DNA from: Archangium gephyra
Lineage (GTDB): Bacteria > Myxococcota > Myxococcia > Myxococcales > Myxococcaceae
Assembly: GCA_003243425.1 (NCBI GenBank)
Contig: QFQP01000014.1
Span: 90,562-154,561, forward strand
Direction of reading: 5' to 3'
Length of the DNA: 64,000 nucleotides
In this document: piece by piece, positions 61,404 through 64,000 of the stretch
How positions within the stretch are numbered: the first letter of the stretch is position 1
Layout of the letters: the number at the start of each line of letters is the position of its first letter
Program-made: the position numbers and the translations under genes
The notes under the pieces: generated by a model
What the model was told of the DNA's origin: nothing
Seen by the model: only the letters and a program-made list of their open reading frames with translations
The model's database searches: none

Positions 61404-62799
61404 TCGACGTGCCGGTCACGAACGCCGCGCGCCCGGCGTTCCACCGTTGACTGCCCGAATCAGCGTTGGCGAAGCGAATCGAGAAGCGCGCGTCATTTGC
61501 GGTCGAGGCGTGAACGTCGGGCACCGAGAGCTCGAGTGCGTAGTCGCCGGGCACCATCGGCATCGCCACGTCGACCCCCACCGTGGTGCTGCTCGAGGCC
61601 TGCGCGGCGAGTGACGACAGCAGCGTCTGACTCGAGCCGCTGGCAACACCGGCCTTCACGACCAGGGGCCGCGCGCTGAACACCTTCGCCCAACCGACGT
61701 TGCGCACGTCGACTTCGACGCGCACCGTCTCGCCTGGTCGCGCGCGGGCAGGGTGACGAAGCGCATCGAGTTGCAGCCGGTAGCCCATGTGGCGACCGAC
61801 CTCGTCGAAGCAGCCGCCGTTCATCCACGCGGTGAAGAAGCCGTCGAAGTACTCCCGATTCAGGTACGCGAGGTGGTACCGCGCGCCCTCGGTGCGCACG
61901 TCATCGCAGCTGGTGCGGAGCGGGCTCGACGCGTCACACGTCTCACCGCCGAAGGTGGCGTTGGCCGAGAGCGCCGCGACGTACGTGCGCTGGGCCTGCG
62001 AATCGTAGGTGCCGGTGTCGCTCGGTCCCGCCAGCCAGCAATCGTTGTGCAGGCCTGCGCGCGATTGCTGTGCGGGCTGCGGGTACCACTTGAGGAGATC
62101 TCCCGGGTACCGGAAGGCGATCGGAATTCCGGGTGGCACCGCCGCGAAGATCGCGTCACGCACCGTGAGCCGATTCGCGTCGGCGATCGCCTCGGTCACG
62201 CCCGCGTTCGTCATGTAGCCGTACGAGTTCGAATTCTTCGAGCTGTGCCACTCGCCCCACGCGCCGATGAAGCCGGCCTGGAACACCGCGATGACGTCGG
62301 CGTTGGCCCCGAGAATCGGAGCGAGTTGCTGCAGATGGCTCGAGATCTGCGCGGCCGTCGCGTCATTCCCGGCCTCCGTGTAGTCGTAGACGAAGCGCAG
62401 CACGGCCTTGACGCCGTGGTCTCGCAGCGTCGCCAGGCGTGCCGAAAGCGCCGTGAGGTACGGCTGCGAGATCGCCGAGGTGCGGAAGGCCTGCAGGTTC
62501 ACCATGGCGTACACGAGGCGCACCCCGTTGCCGTATGCGGCGTCGATCGCTCCGGTGTCGAGCGACGCCCCGAAGTCGGAGCTGGCCCACACGTACCAAC
62601 CGCGTTCGGGGTTCGGAATGTCGGCGTCGGTGGGAGAGAACGTCGCGACCACCGCACCTCCGTCGCGTGGCACCCCGGCATCGCTCGTCACGCCCGCGTC
62701 GTCGACGATCGCGCCCGCGTCACCTCCGTCGGCGACCATCGATACTTCGCCGGTACAACCGACCAGCCACACAACGAAGACCAGCGAGCGCATGGGCAT
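61390..62799 (-). CDS. DUF4832/DUF4874-domain lipoprotein (predicted glycosidase-like)
   Basis: 469 aa from ATG 62799 (ATG 62793 is equally possible). Lipobox WLVGC is followed by an acidic Gly/Asp/Val linker. The domain opens with DIPNPERGWYVWASSDFG and continues with VRLVYAMVNLQAFRTSAISQ, AVLRFVYDYTEAGNDATAAQ, VFQAGFIGAWGEWHSSKNS and FRYPGDLLKWYPQPAQQ, the pattern of DUF4832/DUF4874 TIM-barrel proteins. Conserved acidic residues suggest a glycoside-hydrolase-like active site (for example Glu in GAWGEWH), not proven. A beta-sandwich region ends it. Exported, lipid-anchored. Confidence 0.85.
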   Translation of the reverse strand: MPMRSLVFVVWLVGCTGEVSMVADGGDAGAIVDDAGVTSDAGVPRDGGAVVATFSPTDADIPNPERGWYVWASSDFGASLDTGAIDAAYGNGVRLVYAMVNLQAFRTSAISQPYLTALSARLATLRDHGVKAVLRFVYDYTEAGNDATAAQISSHLQQLAPILGANADVIAVFQAGFIGAWGEWHSSKNSNSYGYMTNAGVTEAIADANRLTVRDAIFAAVPPGIPIAFRYPGDLLKWYPQPAQQSRAGLHNDCWLAGPSDTGTYDSQAQRTYVAALSANATFGGETCDASSPLRTSCDDVRTEGARYHLAYLNREYFDGFFTAWMNGGCFDEVGRHMGYRLQLDALRHPARARPGETVRVEVDVRNVGWAKVFSARPLVVKAGVASGSSQTLLSSLAAQASSSTTVGVDVAMPMVPGDYALELSVPDVHASTANDARFSIRFANADSGSQRWNAGRAAFVTGTSITVE

Positions 62800-62859
62800 G
62801 CCCGAACTCTAGTCGCGAACTTCCTTGCACCGCCGCGCGCGCGAGGTGTTTACGCGCTC

Positions 62860-64000
62860 ATGCGAGCTCTCCTGCGTATCGGTCTCTTCATCTGCGCCGT
62901 GACGTTGTCGGCGTGTGGTTCTTCGCAGCAGTGCGCTCCGTCGAATTGCAGTGGCTGCTGCAGCGCCGACGGTACGTGTGAGAGCGGCTCGACCAGCAAC
63001 GCGTGTGGCGTGGGTGGCACCACGTGTTCCAGCTGTCTGTTCCCGCAGGCCTGCACCGCCGGCTTCTGCTCGGGCGGCACGAGTGGTGGCGGCAGCGGTG
63101 GCGGTTCTGGCGGTGAGACCGGTGGCGGCACGGGTGGTGGGAGCTCGAGCTGTCAGCCGCTCACCTGCATCGAGTTCGGGAAGAACTGCGGCGAAGTCGA
63201 CGACGGTTGCGGCGGCACGGTGCTGTGCGGCAACTGCGAAGTTCCGGGCGAGTCGTGCGGCGGCAACGGCCAGGCGAACGTGTGCGGAGGTGGCGTGTGC
63301 ACACCGCGAACGTGCGAGCAGCTCGGGAAGAACTGTGGCCCCGTGTCAGACGGCTGCAGCGCGTTGCTCGACTGCGGCACGTGTGCGTCGCCCGACACCT
63401 GCGGCGGCGGCGGGACCGCGAACGTCTGCGGTCGGGGCTGCACGCCCACCACGTGTTCGGCGCTGGGGAAGAACTGTGGGCAGGTGCCTGACGGGTGTGG
63501 CGGCACGCTGCAGTGTGGTTCGTGCAGCGGCGCGCAGACGTGCGGTGGCGGCGGCATGGCGAACGTGTGCGGAGCCGGGTGTGTCGCGAAGACGTGCGCG
63601 AAGCTGGGCAAGAACTGCGGCCTCGTGGGTGACGGCTGCGGCGGCTTCGTCGAGTGCGGCATGTGCGCGAACCTGCAGACGTGCGGCGGCGCTGGCGTCG
63701 ACAACGTCTGCGGAGCGACCTGCACGTCGTGCCCGAATGGCTACACGTGCAACACGTCCGGCGTGTGCGCCGGCGGCAACGCGACCGCGCTCATCCTCGA
63801 CGTGCCGGTGCCTCCGCTGCATCCGGTGAGCGGCCGCGTCACCATCAACGGAATGGATGCGGTGGCGACGGTCTGCAGCAGCAACACGCGCGCGCGCATC
63901 ACGTTCGACCACACCTCCGATACGCGCTTCTCGAGCGCCACCGACGTGTTGGGCTGCACGAACCTCAACGACCCGTACACCTTCACCACGCAGCTCTACC
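62860..64000 (+). CDS. Cys-rich repeat lipoprotein, 3' end cut by the window edge
   Basis: 380 codons visible from ATG 62860, with no stop before base 64000. Lipobox LSAC puts the lipid Cys at residue 19. A Cys-rich opening segment and a Gly/Ser/Thr linker (about 71-97) follow. Four tandem repeats lie at residues 98-287 (63151-63720), 49, 47, 47 and 47 aa long, each with eight cysteines in the pattern C-x4-C-x6-C-x6-C-x5-C-x2-C-x5/6-C-x8-C and a KNCG..DGC core. A beta-rich domain begins near residue 305 (TALILDVPVPPLHPVSGRVT). Surface-exposed, disulfide-rich; function unknown. Confidence 0.82.
   Translation, partial: MRALLRIGLFICAVTLSACGSSQQCAPSNCSGCCSADGTCESGSTSNACGVGGTTCSSCLFPQACTAGFCSGGTSGGGSGGGSGGETGGGTGGGSSSCQPLTCIEFGKNCGEVDDGCGGTVLCGNCEVPGESCGGNGQANVCGGGVCTPRTCEQLGKNCGPVSDGCSALLDCGTCASPDTCGGGGTANVCGRGCTPTTCSALGKNCGQVPDGCGGTLQCGSCSGAQTCGGGGMANVCGAGCVAKTCAKLGKNCGLVGDGCGGFVECGMCANLQTCGGAGVDNVCGATCTSCPNGYTCNTSGVCAGGNATALILDVPVPPLHPVSGRVTINGMDAVATVCSSNTRARITFDHTSDTRFSSATDVLGCTNLNDPYTFTTQLY

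Noticed and set aside
63151..63720. Regular repeats that might be a CRISPR array or DNA satellite
   Set aside because: Repeat length (141-147 bp) matches whole codons of a continuous lipoprotein frame and the repeats differ at the DNA level, so they are protein repeats.
62915..63829. A 304-codon plus-strand frame rich in Ala/Arg at the window end
   Set aside because: It is the +2 shadow of the Cys-rich repeat lipoprotein, whose frame has a lipobox and regular repeats.

Overview
The window is a high-G+C bacterial chromosome segment (roughly two-thirds G+C by eye). Several features point to Myxococcota (Myxococcales-type delta-proteobacteria). There are many lipoproteins whose lipobox is followed by Gly/Ser or Cys-rich linkers. 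IF-2 has a very long Ala/Pro-rich N-terminus. FHA-GGDEF, tandem cyclic-nucleotide-binding and DUF4388-like signalling proteins are present, and the order rimP-nusA-ylxR-infB-ylxP-rbfA-truB is conserved. I see no rRNA, tRNA, CRISPR array, insertion sequence or phage gene. The species cannot be named from sequence alone.

Layout. (1) 1-10235: the end of a DUF4388-like protein; an autoregulated-looking TetR gene; a LolA-like/ABC-permease export locus whose first three genes carry a stop codon or frameshifts while the ATPase and outer-membrane protein are intact; a UvrD/PcrA helicase; a frameshifted FIST sensor gene. (2) 10236-19502: adenosine deaminase, a cluster of polytopic GT-C glycosyltransferases and an O-antigen-ligase-like protein, a class V aminotransferase and GlgC. 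(3) 19503-26704: a secreted protein, a Tat-dependent GMC oxidoreductase pair, a lipoprotein, an FHA-diguanylate cyclase, an envelope protein and a tandem CNB protein. (4) 26705-34383: a lower-G+C gap and an AftB-like glycosyltransferase, then Nfu, three methyltransferases, a zinc-ribbon/B-box-like membrane protein and an unrecognised two-gene operon of small proteins behind a palindrome-wrapped promoter. (5) 34384-46505: deoxynucleoside kinase, panB-panC, a TolB-like lipoprotein, smpB-sspB, ctaA, a universal stress protein, a PEGA protein, a DMT transporter, a DUF971 protein, an outer-membrane protein followed by a pentaheme lipoprotein, and a nitrilase-family amidase. (6) 46506-57223: the translation/transcription operon rimP to truB, a small ubiquitin-fold-like protein, pgpH-like and ybeY. 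(7) 57224-64000: two POT peptide transporters around a UPF0158 gene, lipoproteins, a DUF4832 protein and a Cys-rich repeat lipoprotein cut by the window end.

How genes work together. Many neighbours overlap by ATGA or GTGA and are probably translationally coupled. Examples are the panB-panC, pgpH-ybeY, POT-UPF0158 and GMC small/large subunit pairs. smpB (ribosome-rescue tagging) sits directly before sspB (delivery of tagged protein to ClpXP). The rimP-truB block combines ribosome maturation, initiation and transcription elongation, with hairpins before rimP and before infB.

The items most worth a second look are: the small two-gene operon at 33799-34273; the broken ABC export operon behind a paired TetR operator; ylxR with no ATG/GTG/TTG start; a recurring arrangement of -10-like boxes so close to start codons that the transcripts would be leaderless; and the outer-membrane protein/pentaheme pair.
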